Shown: positions 1 to 7,803, counted from the first letter of the stretch. The stretch: 9,919 bases of DNA from Desulfobia sp. (GCA_030608985.1 JAUWDC010000017.1:1-9919), one strand, 5' to 3'. Numbers and translations are program-made. The notes: a model not told the origin generated them from the sequence alone.

Positions 1-1983
1 CGGCACAACAATAAATTCATCACCGGCCCGGGGTACGCCACTAAGGCCCTGCACCTCAACGGGTGTGGATGGAATAGCCTCTTTTATCTTCTTACCTTTA
101 TCGTCGGATAGAGATCGGACCTTGCCATAAAACTGTCCAACAACAAGGTAATCGCCGACTCTAAGAGTGCCGTGCTGAATCAGCACCGTAGCGACAGCTC
201 CTCTACCTTTATGGAGCTGTGCCTCTATAACCCAGCCTTTTGCCCGCCGATTCGGATCAGCCTTAAGCTCCAGAATTTCTGTCTGAAGAAGAATATTCTC
301 AACAAGTTCATTGATCCCGATGCCTTTCTTGGCAGATGTTTCACAGAAAATTGTATCACCACCCCAATCCTCAGGAATAAGGTTAAGCTCTGCAAGCTCG
401 CGCTGGACGCGAGCAGGGTCCGCATCATCTTTATCTATTTTATTGACAGCGACCAGGATGGGAACACCGGCAGCACGGGCATGGTTAATTGCCTCTTTAG
501 TCTGGTCCATGACGCCATCATCAGCCGCTACCACAAGAACCACAACATCAGTGACCTTGGCACCGCGAGAACGCATTTCCGTAAAGGCAGCATGACCTGG
601 CGTATCCAGGAAGACAAGATCCCCTTTTGGAGACCTTACATAATGGGCACCTATATGCTGGGTGATTCCACCTGCCTCACCTGTGGCAACATCCGTATTA
701 CGAATAGCATCAAGAATTGAAGTTTTACCGTGGTCAACATGCCCCATTACAGTTACAACAGGAGGGCGTGGAAGTTCATTCCCGCCACTTTCTGTTTCTT
801 CCAGATTCAATATGGACAGCTCTTCAGTCACTCCCTGCTCTATCTCAAAACCGAAATCAGCCGCAACCAGAGTAGCAGTATCAACATCAAGGGCCTGATT
901 CAATGTTGCCATGACCCCAAGAGCCATGAGTTTAGCAATCACCTCATTGGCTTTAATCCCCATCTTATGAGCAAAATCACCGACACTAATTGCGTCAAAG
1001 ACCTTAATACGCTTCTTAATGGCTTTTGTTTCGCTGACCTCCTGGATCACCGCTTCTTTTTTCTTTTTCCTGGGAACTGTTCTTCCACCCCGACCGAAAC
1101 GAACACCTCCTCCTAATCTGCCGCCAAAACGCCCCAGATCTTCTGCATCAATGGCAACCTGGCCTCTTCTCTTCGCACCCCTCTTACCCCTGGCTCCTTC
1201 AGGTGCAGGAGTAAACTTGACAAAACGTTTCCCTTTTTTCCCTTTACTCTTATCCTGGTCACTCGTAGTGGTTTCTTTTCCTGCAACCGGTTTGCCAGAA
1301 GGAGCCTGTTTTTTCGGTCTCTGAGTTTTCTTGGGCTTTGGCCTCGGTCTCTCTTCCTGAACGGGCAAAGGAATATTAGTCATACCAATAATCTTGGACA
1401 TTGGCTTTTTCCGCGTAGGAGGAGCCTTTGGTTTCAGGACAGGTGCCGCTTTTTCCTTTTTCTCGATTTCGACTTCAACGTCAGCAGGCTCTTGAGGAGC
1501 ACTTGCCTCCTCTATCTTCTTGTCCTCCGGTGGAGTTTCCTTTTTCTTCGGCTCTACAGGTCCTTTTTTCACTACTTTTGCGGCTTTTCTTACAACTTTT
1601 TTTGCCGGCTCCGGAACAGGTTCTTCAGCTACTTCCGGTACTGGCTCTTCTTTCTCTTCAGCAACAGGTTCCGGCTCTGGCGGAGGCTCGACCTTTTCGT
1701 CCGGAACGGCCTCAACCGGTGCAGCTTCTTCTATTTCCTCCTCAACGATCGTGGTTCGCCGACGACGGATTATAGTAGTCCGTCCTTTCTTCTCAATTCT
1801 TTTCTCTTCGACCGTGGTTTCTTTCAAGCCAAGTTTAAGACGGATTTCGTCAGCGACCTCCGCATCAAGAGAGGAATTGTAGGCTTTCACATCATAGCCC
1901 TGCTCAATGAGCTGAGCCGTCAAAACCTTACTTTCCACTCCAGCTTCTTTGGCCAACTCGTATACTCTGATTTTACTACCCAT
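1..1983 (-). CDS. infB: Translation initiation factor IF-2, N-terminal 661 residues (3' end outside window)
   Basis: IF-2 is a cytoplasmic GTPase that brings initiator fMet-tRNA to the 30S subunit and promotes 50S joining. Seen in the sequence: an IF2_N domain at about residues 1-55 ([16 protein letters not shown]), a Pro/Glu/Lys/Val-rich linker of about 250 residues with a Gly/Arg patch near its end, a second IF2_N-like domain at about 322-378, then the GTPase domain. The GTPase shows G1 GHVDHGKT at 414-421, G3 DTPGH at 460-464, G4 NKID at 514-517 and G5 SAK at 550-552. Domain II starts near 586 and runs off the window at residue 661. The frame is open from ATG to the edge. The ATG at 1983-1981 follows the ylxR stop by 2 nt, and its AGGAGT ribosome-binding site (1988-1993) overlaps the end of ylxR, so translation is probably coupled. 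The missing part should be the remainder of domain II plus domains III and IV. Confidence 0.97.
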   Translation of the reverse strand, partial: MGSKIRVYELAKEAGVESKVLTAQLIEQGYDVKAYNSSLDAEVADEIRLKLGLKETTVEEKRIEKKGRTTIIRRRRTTIVEEEIEEAAPVEAVPDEKVEPPPEPEPVAEEKEEPVPEVAEEPVPEPAKKVVRKAAKVVKKGPVEPKKKETPPEDKKIEEASAPQEPADVEVEIEKKEKAAPVLKPKAPPTRKKPMSKIIGMTNIPLPVQEERPRPKPKKTQRPKKQAPSGKPVAGKETTTSDQDKSKGKKGKRFVKFTPAPEGARGKRGAKRRGQVAIDAEDLGRFGGRLGGGVRFGRGGRTVPRKKKKEAVIQEVSETKAIKKRIKVFDAISVGDFAHKMGIKANEVIAKLMALGVMATLNQALDVDTATLVAADFGFEIEQGVTEELSILNLEETESGGNELPRPPVVTVMGHVDHGKTSILDAIRNTDVATGEAGGITQHIGAHYVRSPKGDLVFLDTPGHAAFTEMRSRGAKVTDVVVLVVAADDGVMDQTKEAINHARAAGVPILVAVNKIDKDDADPARVQRELAELNLIPEDWGGDTIFCETSAKKGIGINELVENILLQTEILELKADPNRRAKGWVIEAQLHKGRGAVATVLIQHGTLRVGDYLVVGQFYGKVRSLSDDKGKKIKEAIPSTPVEVQGLSGVPRAGDEFIVVP

Positions 1984-1985
1984 AG

Positions 1986-2279
1986 TTACTCCTGATTATC
2001 CGTCCCTGCATGCTGTTCAGAAAAAAATAATTTCTGAGTCAACAGCTTATCTCTATTCCAACTAATTGTCTGCGCCCTGAAAGCCCAAACCAATTTCTTA
2101 TTTTGTTTTTGAAGCAATGCGAGGCAGTGTGCATTATTGCAACAGTACACCCCCCGACCGTTTAACCTGTATTTTTCATCCACAACAACCTGGCCATTCT
2201 GAAGAGCCAGGCGTACTAATGTTTTTTTAGGTGCTTTAAGGCCACACCCGAGGCATGTCCTGATGGGGCCAGAACTCAC
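1986..2279 (-). CDS. ylxR: YlxR/RnpM family RNA-binding protein (DUF448)
   Basis: This is a small basic cytoplasmic protein of 97 residues. Family features visible are the N-terminal PIRTCLGCG segment with a C9-x2-C12 pair, and the GRGVYCC motif at 41-47 followed by C52, which matches the family's GRGAYxC signature. In Bacillus subtilis the homologue binds the RNase P RNA and modulates RNase P, hence the name RnpM; that role here is inference from family. The gene starts with GTG and overlaps the nusA stop as GTGA (2276-2279), a typical coupling arrangement. A purine-rich GAAGAAGAG at the nusA 3' end can serve as ribosome-binding site. It lies between nusA and infB, the usual genomic position for ylxR. 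About 20 residues after the core fold, rich in Gln, Glu and Asp, are likely unstructured. Confidence 0.92.
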   Translation of the reverse strand: MSSGPIRTCLGCGLKAPKKTLVRLALQNGQVVVDEKYRLNGRGVYCCNNAHCLALLQKQNKKLVWAFRAQTISWNRDKLLTQKLFFSEQHAGTDNQE

Positions 2280-3712
2280 TCTTCTTCTTGACTCGCCTCT
2301 TCTGTTTTCTTCTCACTGACAGAGGACGCCTCTTCCTGATCATTAATCGAGGCAACTTGGGCCTCATCATTTCCGCCCTGCTCACTGTCAGGGGCAGACT
2401 GCTCTGCCTCTTCCTGATCGCCGGAAACAGAAACCTGTTCTTCATCTTTTTGGCCTTGCTCTTTTTCCAAAGCATTTTGCCAGGCAATTTTCGCAGCTTC
2501 AATAAAAGCCTGAGCGACCTCTTCATCTTCAATGCCGACGCACTCTCCAACATCAGCAGCAGAGGCTTCAGCAAGCTCCTGGACGGAAGAAATTCCCGCA
2601 TCATACAGAGCTTCAGCAAGCTTTTCTGTTATCCCTTCAATGGCGACCAATGATTGAAATCCCTCTTCCATCATCCTGGTATATCGCTGTTCACTCTTGA
2701 CATCAATCCGCCATCCAAGCAGCACGGACGCAAGCCTCACATTCTGCCCCTGTCGGCCAATTGCCAATGAAAGTTGGTCATCCGGCACGACCACAAGGAG
2801 AGTATGCTTGTCTTCATCAACGACAACCATTGAAACCTGAGCCGGAGCCAGGGCATTAGAGACAAATTTAGCCGGATCAGGACTCCAAGGAACAATATCA
2901 ATCTTTTCCCCCTGTAACTCCTGGACAACATTCTGTACCCGGGAACCTTTCATACCAACGCACGCTCCAACCGGATCGACATCTGACTCATTGGAGCTGA
3001 CAGCAATTTTTGCCCGGGAGCCTGGTTCGCGACAGGCGCTTAAAATAGTTACGATGCCTTCTGAAATCTCAGGTACCTCCACGGTGAAGAGTTTAATCAA
3101 AAACTCATTGTTCACCCGGCTCAACACAAGCTGTTGTTCTTTTGCGTCATTACGAACTTCCTTCAAGTAGGCCCGTATTCTGTCCCCCTGACGGTAAGAG
3201 CGTCTTGGCATCTGCTCTCTTTTCGGCAGAATAGCATCGGTACGCCCAAGGTTGACAATCATATTTCCACGCTCGAAGCGCTGAACTATGCCATGAATAA
3301 TTTCTCCCTGGCGGTCCTTGTACAAATCGTACACAACATCCCGCTCAGCGTCTTTCATTTTCTGGATGATTACCTGCTTGGCAGATTGAGCAGCAATCCG
3401 GCCGAGATCAGCAACATTTTCCATCTTCGACCCTAGTTCATCACCAAGTTCGACCTCGGGATCAAGTTTTTTGGCCTCTTTCAGTGAAACCTCTGTCTGT
3501 TCATCCTCAGCAGTTTTTACTACACGCCGAAACTGAAATAATTCGATTTCACCAAAGTCATCGTTGAACCGGACTTCAAGCTCACGACGCTGACCATATC
3601 GTTTTTTGGCTGCAGACAAAACTGCCTCTTCAAGTGTCTCCACAAGTAAGTTGCGATCAATTCCTTTATCTCGACTGATCTGATCTATGATTCTTTTTAA
3701 CTCTGACAGCAT
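2276..3712 (-). CDS. nusA: Transcription termination/antitermination protein NusA
   Basis: NusA binds RNA polymerase near the RNA exit channel and modulates pausing, intrinsic termination and antitermination. Domain order in the 478 residues is: RNAP-binding N-terminal domain (about 1-125), S1 domain (about 134-200), KH1 (about 218-285, GxxG as GMKG at 253-256, followed by the family hallmark IDIVPWSPDPAKFVSNALAP at 271-290), KH2 (about 300-345, GRQG at 319-322, then QNVRLAS), and one helix-hairpin-helix module (about 355-412). The last 65 residues are a low-complexity acidic tail rich in Glu, Gln, Asp and Ser, with DQEEA occurring twice. The start is fixed by GGAG seven bases before the ATG. 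E. coli NusA has two acidic repeat domains at its C-terminus; here a single HhH module plus the disordered tail stands in that place. The gene precedes ylxR with a 4-nt overlap and follows rimP after a 197-nt gap. Confidence 0.97.
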   Translation of the reverse strand: MLSELKRIIDQISRDKGIDRNLLVETLEEAVLSAAKKRYGQRRELEVRFNDDFGEIELFQFRRVVKTAEDEQTEVSLKEAKKLDPEVELGDELGSKMENVADLGRIAAQSAKQVIIQKMKDAERDVVYDLYKDRQGEIIHGIVQRFERGNMIVNLGRTDAILPKREQMPRRSYRQGDRIRAYLKEVRNDAKEQQLVLSRVNNEFLIKLFTVEVPEISEGIVTILSACREPGSRAKIAVSSNESDVDPVGACVGMKGSRVQNVVQELQGEKIDIVPWSPDPAKFVSNALAPAQVSMVVVDEDKHTLLVVVPDDQLSLAIGRQGQNVRLASVLLGWRIDVKSEQRYTRMMEEGFQSLVAIEGITEKLAEALYDAGISSVQELAEASAADVGECVGIEDEEVAQAFIEAAKIAWQNALEKEQGQKDEEQVSVSGDQEEAEQSAPDSEQGGNDEAQVASINDQEEASSVSEKKTEEASQEEE

Positions 3713-3800
3713 TCGATTTCTCCACTACCTATCTCTGTACAGGCAGGTATCATATGATAAAAGGCCATTTTTTGATGAACCCGTAAAAAGTCTTTTTCTC

Positions 3801-3881
3801 ACCACAGATGGGCTCAGAGACCACAGAGAAATCTTTTTCATTGCAAGTAGTTACCTCGCAGATCTCTGTGTGCTCTGTGGT
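3801..3881. repeat. CCACAGAG-type intergenic inverted repeat between rimP and nusA
   Basis: The rimP-nusA spacer (3713-3905) is otherwise featureless and A/T-rich. It contains an imperfect inverted repeat. ACCACAGA at 3801-3808 is complementary to 3874-3881, and CAGAGA at 3815-3820 is complementary to 3863-3868. A second CCACAGAG at 3821-3828 can instead pair perfectly with CTCTGTGG at 3873-3880. TCTTTTTC also occurs twice as a direct repeat, at 3791-3798 and 3833-3840. In RNA this would fold as an extended hairpin inside the rimP-nusA transcript. Similar ACCACAGAG strings are, from memory, common as dispersed intergenic repeats in bacterial genomes, so a REP- or MITE-like element is likely. 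No ORF or strong promoter is visible in the spacer. Confidence 0.6.
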
Positions 3882-3905
3882 TAATTTATAGTTGTTACGA
3901 CTTCT

Positions 3906-4376
3906 TTATTTTTTAAATTCAATGACCAGTTTCGCCTTAACTATATTTTCAATAGGAAAAACTTCCTGCCCTGTCTCTGTCTGAACAGTAATTTCTCCAT
4001 GTTTGACATCCTTAATAAATCCAACAAAATCTTTATTTTTTTCGCTTTGATCAGCAACGATAAGCGTCACTTTTTCATCAATATTCCGTTCAAAGTCCCT
4101 CTCCGTTTTCAGTGCACGATCCAGACCAGGAGAGGAGACTTCCAGGTTATATTTATGAGGAATAAGATCCTCGACCTCAAGCAGGTGACTTGCCTCCCTA
4201 CTCACCTTTGCACAATCATCAATGCTAATACCATCTTTCTTATAGATGCTAATTCTCAAAGTCCAGCCTGCAGGCTCCTGCCTGTACTGGACCTCAACCA
4301 GTTCGAGACCTGCACCTTCAACAACCGGCCGAATCAAGGCCGTTATCTCTTCAGAAAGCTGTTCAAAAAGCGCCAT
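3906..4376 (-). CDS. rimP: Ribosome maturation factor RimP
   Basis: RimP is a cytoplasmic assembly factor for the 30S ribosomal subunit. The predicted 156-residue product has the usual family length and order. The N-terminal alpha/beta domain runs to about residue 85 and includes LELVEVQYR. The family signature YNLEVSSPGLDRAL follows and leads into the C-terminal SH3-like beta domain, which ends in IENIVKAKLVIEFKK. The start is taken as ATG at 4376-4374, giving MALFEQLSEEI, with a modest purine-rich GGGGC upstream. An in-frame TTG at 4439 would add 21 residues, but that extension would run through the intrinsic terminator hairpin, so it is rejected. It is the first protein gene of the rimP-nusA-ylxR-infB operon. 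The nearest convincing promoter lies upstream of the tRNA, so expression probably needs readthrough of the terminator. Confidence 0.95.
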   Translation of the reverse strand: MALFEQLSEEITALIRPVVEGAGLELVEVQYRQEPAGWTLRISIYKKDGISIDDCAKVSREASHLLEVEDLIPHKYNLEVSSPGLDRALKTERDFERNIDEKVTLIVADQSEKNKDFVGFIKDVKHGEITVQTETGQEVFPIENIVKAKLVIEFKK

Positions 4377-4406
4377 TATTCGGCCCCGATTTATTGGTCT
4401 ATAAAT

Positions 4407-4434
4407 AAAAAAAAGCGGGCACAGGCCCACTTTT
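4407..4434 (-). terminator. Intrinsic terminator between tRNA-Gly and rimP (possible attenuator)
   Basis: Read on the minus strand, the stem is AAAAGTGGGC / GCCCGCTTTT with a CTGT loop. The GC core is six pairs including one G-U wobble, extended by four A-U pairs, and it runs directly into a tract of eight T (4414-4407). This is a textbook Rho-independent terminator. It lies 84 nt after the tRNA 3' end and its U-tract ends only 30 nt before the rimP ATG, which leaves no room for a separate downstream promoter. It may end most tRNA transcripts while letting a fraction through into rimP-nusA-infB. Confidence 0.85.
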
Positions 4435-4477
4435 GTCAAAATTGTCGTATCAGCAGCGCTACGTCAATTATGGCAAA

Positions 4478-4513
4478 CGATTTCCAACCTCACACTAGAA
4501 ATCGTCAGATTTC
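4478..4513 (-). other. Mutually exclusive short hairpins downstream of tRNA-Gly
   Basis: GAAATC at 4498-4503 can pair with GATTTC at 4508-4513 (6 bp, 4-nt loop) just after the tRNA. Alternatively, GAAATCG at 4498-4504 can pair with CGATTTC at 4478-4484 (7 bp, 13-nt loop). The two folds share the central segment and cannot coexist. They may help process the tRNA 3' trailer or change the leader fold ahead of the terminator. This is seen by eye only, and the stems are short and AT-rich. Confidence 0.35.
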
Positions 4514-4518
4514 GTACA

Positions 4519-4594
4519 TGGAGCGGACAACGGGGTTCGAACCCGCGACACCAAGCTTGGGAAGCTTGTACTCTACCAGCTGAGCTATGTCCGC
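4519..4594 (-). tRNA. tRNA-Gly (anticodon CCC)
   Basis: This is a 76-nt cloverleaf on the minus strand with encoded CCA (4521-4519). The acceptor stem GCGGACA/TGTCCGC is perfect over seven pairs. The D arm is GCTC-AGCTGGTA-GAGT (one G-U pair). The anticodon arm is CAAGC-TTCCCAA-GCTTG, giving anticodon CCC, which reads glycine GGG codons. The T arm is GCGGG-TTCGAAC-CCCGT. Discriminator base U73 is the usual bacterial tRNA-Gly identity element. It is transcribed from the strong promoter at 4614-4641 and precedes rimP, the position held by metY in E. coli. Confidence 0.97.
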
Positions 4595-4613
4595 ATACAT
4601 ACAATAGAGCGCT

Positions 4614-4641
4614 AATATAATCTTTTTATGTAACTTGTCAA
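4614..4641 (-). promoter_or_regulatory. Sigma70-type promoter for tRNA-Gly and the rimP operon
   Basis: On the minus strand a perfect -35 TTGACA (4641-4636) is followed after a 16-nt spacer by -10 TATATT (4619-4614, five of six consensus bases). The bases after the -10 box are AGCGCTC, a GC-rich discriminator typical of stable-RNA promoters under stringent control. The predicted start falls near 4607, about 13 nt before the mature tRNA 5' end, leaving a short leader for RNase P to remove. The region from here to nuoN (4642-4826) shows no gene. Confidence 0.8.
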
Positions 4642-4783
4642 GGAAAGTGTAACAAGTAGTCTGCTTGGAAGTACCAGGGTATAACCACATCCCCATTGTG
4701 ATCCGTTTTTAGGAAAAACGCAATGTCAATGACAGGCAAGAGTGACTGCAGTATGAACACCTGCTTAATACGATGGCGGCTAT

Positions 4784-4811
4784 TGTTCCTGTAAGATAAC
4801 TCACAGGAACA
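4784..4811 (-). terminator. Hairpin after nuoN, possible 3' end of the nuo operon
   Basis: TGTTCCTGT (4784-4792) and ACAGGAACA (4803-4811) form a perfect 9-bp stem with a 10-nt loop, beginning 16 nt after the nuoN stop codon in the direction of transcription. No U-tract follows on the minus strand, so it is not a standard intrinsic terminator. It could protect the mRNA 3' end or lie near a Rho-dependent site. Confidence 0.45.
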
Positions 4812-4826
4812 TCACCGTTTATAAAA

Positions 4827-6242
4827 TTACAGAATAGATTTGACGGCTGAAGTAGCCAGTGCAAGGATCGGCTTTGGAACAACGCCCATGAAAATAATTA
4901 TAACAATGAGGGCGACACTGACAACACGGGTCAACACGTCAACAGAGACATCCGGCCTGTCTTCAGGAGCCTTAGTGAAAGCAACTCTCACTACCGACAG
5001 ATAGTAGTAGATGGCTATGGCCGTATTCAGGGCAGCAAGAATGACCAAGGGGAGGTGACCTGCCTTCAATGCGCCGGTAAGAAGCATAAATTTACCCATA
5101 AAGCCGACAAAAGGAGGTATACCGGCAAGGGCCAACATCCCAATAAGTAATGTCAGGGCAAGGAGAGGTGCACGTTTATATAACCCGCTTAAATCGTCTA
5201 TTGATACATTCTCGCCATTTTGGGAGACTTTGCAGATAACTAGGAAACAGGCAAGGTTCATAAACAGATAACCGGAAATATAATACATTGAGGTGGCAAA
5301 ACCGGCGGTATCCAGAGTGAGAAGTCCGAGGAGAACAAAACCTGCGTGGGCGATACCAGAGAAACCAAGCATCCTTTTTATATCTGTCTGCACGAGGGCT
5401 GATAGATTTCCATAAAACATCGAACAGACAGCACAGACCATCAGCAGCATAACAACAGATTCACCGGCGTCCGGAGCCACAAGAGTGGTTATCCGAATAA
5501 GGAGAGCTGTCGCGGCAAGTTTTGGAATTGAAGCGATAAAAGCGGTGGTGACATTAGATGCTCCCTGATAGACATCAGGAACCCAGAAGTGAAATGGAAA
5601 CACTGCCAGCTTATAAAAAAATCCAGACATAAATAGAGCGATAGCGAGCATTGCCGTGGGGTTGCCGGCAAGCTCATGCATCTTTGGCACCAGGTCACTC
5701 ATGTAGGTGGTCCCTGTAAGCCCGTATAAGTAACTCATGCCATAGAGCATTGTTCCCGTTGCAACAACACCGAACAGAATGTACTTGATCGCTGCTTCCA
5801 TCTGAATTCGCAACCCACCATGATCGTCTCGCATGGGAACCATAAGATATAGTGCAAAGGACGAGAGTTCCAGGGCCACAAAAAGAGTGAGCAGCTCAAC
5901 CGAACTGACAAGCATCATAAGGCCGAGTGTGGAAAGCACCATGAACAGGTAGTATTCCGGCCTCATCTTTGTGGTGATCCCTTTAAGCTGGCCGCCGAAT
6001 ATGATCACGACTGTCATACCAAGAGCCATAGCGAGTTTAAAGAGCTGTGAAAACAGATCAATTCGGTAGGCATCAAAAAACAGGCTTCCTTTTTGTCCTA
6101 GGGTGGCAAGACACAGGAGAGAAGCAGCAACAGAAAGACCAAGCGCAACATTATGCGCCATCTTTTCTTTACCTTCACCAAGACTGACTCCGAAAAGGAC
6201 CAGACTGCCTATCAATAGCACTAACTCAGGTATGAACAACAT
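4827..6242 (-). CDS. nuoN: NADH-quinone oxidoreductase subunit N (complex I antiporter-like subunit)
   Basis: NuoN is one of three antiporter-like membrane subunits through which complex I translocates protons across the cytoplasmic membrane. The 471-residue product is a multi-helix membrane protein of normal NuoN length. The expected charged pump residues are all visible: TM5 Glu125 in ALELSS, TM7 Lys211 in FFYKLAVFPFHFW, TM8 Lys241 in SIPKLAA, and TM12 Lys384 in FMGKFMLL. The 30-residue spacing between the two middle lysines equals that of E. coli K217/K247. VPDVYQGA and DIKRMLGFSGIAHAG are also family hallmarks. The start ATG at 6242 has an AAGGA ribosome-binding site five to six bases upstream. 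It is the last gene of the visible operon, 49 nt after nuoM. The product depends on the rest of the complex, encoded outside the window. Confidence 0.95.
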   Translation of the reverse strand: MLFIPELVLLIGSLVLFGVSLGEGKEKMAHNVALGLSVAASLLCLATLGQKGSLFFDAYRIDLFSQLFKLAMALGMTVVIIFGGQLKGITTKMRPEYYLFMVLSTLGLMMLVSSVELLTLFVALELSSFALYLMVPMRDDHGGLRIQMEAAIKYILFGVVATGTMLYGMSYLYGLTGTTYMSDLVPKMHELAGNPTAMLAIALFMSGFFYKLAVFPFHFWVPDVYQGASNVTTAFIASIPKLAATALLIRITTLVAPDAGESVVMLLMVCAVCSMFYGNLSALVQTDIKRMLGFSGIAHAGFVLLGLLTLDTAGFATSMYYISGYLFMNLACFLVICKVSQNGENVSIDDLSGLYKRAPLLALTLLIGMLALAGIPPFVGFMGKFMLLTGALKAGHLPLVILAALNTAIAIYYYLSVVRVAFTKAPEDRPDVSVDVLTRVVSVALIVIIIFMGVVPKPILALATSAVKSIL

Positions 6243-6291
6243 GATTTTTCCTTACGCAGTTATAAAGAGGATTTCTCGTTTCACATACATA

Positions 6292-7803
6292 TTATGGCAA
6301 TGGCATCATGGCCATTTGCGCACCGGCTTTTGCCAGCTCAACCTGTCCCAGCAGGTTATCAACACTTGCGTGCATCACATTTAAAAATGGCTCCGGAGCA
6401 AGACCGATCCAGAAAACAAAGAAGAGCAATGGGGCCAGTGTCACAATTTCTCTGACATTAAGATCTTGTAAATCTGGTCTTCCTGGACCCCTGAAAAGTA
6501 CATGCTGGAGCAGTCTGAACATATATGCTGCGGCAAGAATAGCTCCAGGGATTGCAGCTCCGGCTATTATTTTATTTACAGAAAATGCGCTGGCAAGAAC
6601 CAGGAATTCACCCACAAAACTGTTGGTTGCGGGAAAGGCCAGAGAAGACAGTGAAAATATGGTCAGGAACGTGACAAATATCGGCACGTTCTGCGCTATA
6701 CCGGAGTGGTCCGCAATCTCACGGCTGTGGGTGCGCTCGTACAACATCCCCACGCAGAGGAAGAGTGCACCTGTTGTGATACCATGGTTGATCATCTGCA
6801 GAATAGCACCTTCAAGTCCCTGTTTGTTCAAGAAAAAGATACCTAGAGTGACGAAACCCATATGGCCGACACTGGAGTAAGCGATCAACTTTTTCATGTC
6901 TGACTGGGCCAAGGCGGTAAACCCTCCATAGAGGATAGCTGCTATCGACAACCAAAGAATATACGGCCCGAGGCTAATAGTGGCAAGCGGGGTGATCGGC
7001 AGGCAGAACCTTAAGAAACCGTATGTTCCCATTTTCAACAGGACACTGGCAAGGACGACAGAGCCGGCTGTCGGGGCTTCAACATGAGCAGCCGGCAACC
7101 ATGTATGGAACGGAAACATGGGCACCTTAATCGCAAAGGCCAGGAAGAAAGCAAGAAAAACCCAAATCTGGAAAGAAAACGGATAATCCTGGCCCATCAT
7201 AATAGGAATCGAGAATGTTCCATCATTAGCTAGATAGAGGGCGATTATGGCAACAAGCAGCATAACAGAGCCAGCCAGGGTATAGAGGAAAAACTTAATT
7301 GAAGCATACGTTTTTCTTGGGCCACCCCAGATGGCAATCAGCAGATACATGGGAATCAGCATAGCTTCCCACAGTATGTAGAACAATGCAAAGTCCAGCG
7401 CCATGAAAACCCCAAGCATGGCAGTTTCCATGATCAGGAGACAGATCATGAACTCCTTCACCCGTTTTTTAATATACGTCCACGAGCCAAGGACACACAA
7501 CGGCATGATAAAAGTAGTAAGCAGAACCAATAGAAGACTGATTCCATCAATACCGAGGGTATAATTAATATTTAATGACGGGATCCAGCTGACATGCTCC
7601 CCGAACTGATATTTTGCTGTTGTTGTGTCAAACCCGGTGAACAACTGGATTGAAAAAAGGGCAGTGACAACAGTAATGAGCATGGCACACATACGCTGCA
7701 AGTTTTCACTAGGAAGAAACAGCAGAATGAGGGCCCCGACAAGAGGAAGAAAGACCAGTGTGCTTAGTATGGGAAACCCTTCATTTATGATCAAAAAATC
7801 CAT
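6292..7803 (-). CDS. nuoM: NADH-quinone oxidoreductase subunit M (complex I antiporter-like subunit)
   Basis: NuoM is the middle antiporter-like subunit of the complex I membrane arm and pumps protons in the cytoplasmic membrane. The 503-residue product is a multi-helix membrane protein of normal length (E. coli about 509). Key residues present are TM5 Glu146 in LWEAM, TM7 Lys226 in FAIKVPMFPFHTWLP, TM8 Lys257 in LLKMGTYGFLRF, and TM12 Glu399 in SFVGEF. The 31-residue spacing 226 to 257 equals E. coli K234/K265, and Glu at the last position is the NuoM-specific choice (NuoL and NuoN have Lys). DMKKLIAYSSVGHMGFV is also diagnostic. The start ATG at 7803 has GAGG nine bases upstream. It lies between the NuoL-like gene (104-nt gap containing an inverted repeat) and nuoN. 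Confidence 0.96.
   Translation of the reverse strand: MDFLIINEGFPILSTLVFLPLVGALILLFLPSENLQRMCAMLITVVTALFSIQLFTGFDTTTAKYQFGEHVSWIPSLNINYTLGIDGISLLLVLLTTFIMPLCVLGSWTYIKKRVKEFMICLLIMETAMLGVFMALDFALFYILWEAMLIPMYLLIAIWGGPRKTYASIKFFLYTLAGSVMLLVAIIALYLANDGTFSIPIMMGQDYPFSFQIWVFLAFFLAFAIKVPMFPFHTWLPAAHVEAPTAGSVVLASVLLKMGTYGFLRFCLPITPLATISLGPYILWLSIAAILYGGFTALAQSDMKKLIAYSSVGHMGFVTLGIFFLNKQGLEGAILQMINHGITTGALFLCVGMLYERTHSREIADHSGIAQNVPIFVTFLTIFSLSSLAFPATNSFVGEFLVLASAFSVNKIIAGAAIPGAILAAAYMFRLLQHVLFRGPGRPDLQDLNVREIVTLAPLLFFVFWIGLAPEPFLNVMHASVDNLLGQVELAKAGAQMAMMPLP

Noticed and set aside
1428..1995. Overlapping plus-strand ORFs of 115-167 residues, rich in Ser/Leu/Phe
   Set aside because: They are shadows of the low-complexity Glu/Lys/Pro linker of infB read on the opposite strand. 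Biased codons keep the other frames open.
2236..2619. 127-residue minus-strand ORF rich in Lys/Arg/Leu
   Set aside because: It is an out-of-frame reading of the acidic nusA tail. The nusA frame carries clear domains.
4377..4439. N-terminal extension of rimP from a TTG start
   Set aside because: The extra 21 residues are encoded by the terminator stem, loop and U-tract and do not resemble RimP. The ATG at 4376 gives the normal family length.
3999..4583. 194-residue plus-strand ORF ending RTTGFEPATPSLGS
   Set aside because: It is antisense to rimP and to the tRNA. The RTTGFEPATPS string is a well-known false product of antisense tRNA sequence.
4505..4696. 63-residue minus-strand ORF containing AQLVE...GVAGSNPVVRS
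   Set aside because: It is a translation of the tRNA-Gly gene and its promoter, a classic spurious tRNA-derived ORF, so not a protein gene.
4704..4720. CGTTTTT-AGG-AAAAACG hairpin as a terminator
   Set aside because: The seven-pair stem is almost all A-T with a 3-nt loop, and no U-tract follows on either strand.
4724..4734. TGTCAATGACA palindrome as an operator
   Set aside because: It is an 11-bp symmetry upstream of the tRNA promoter, but too short, too distant from the -35 and without a matching regulator nearby.
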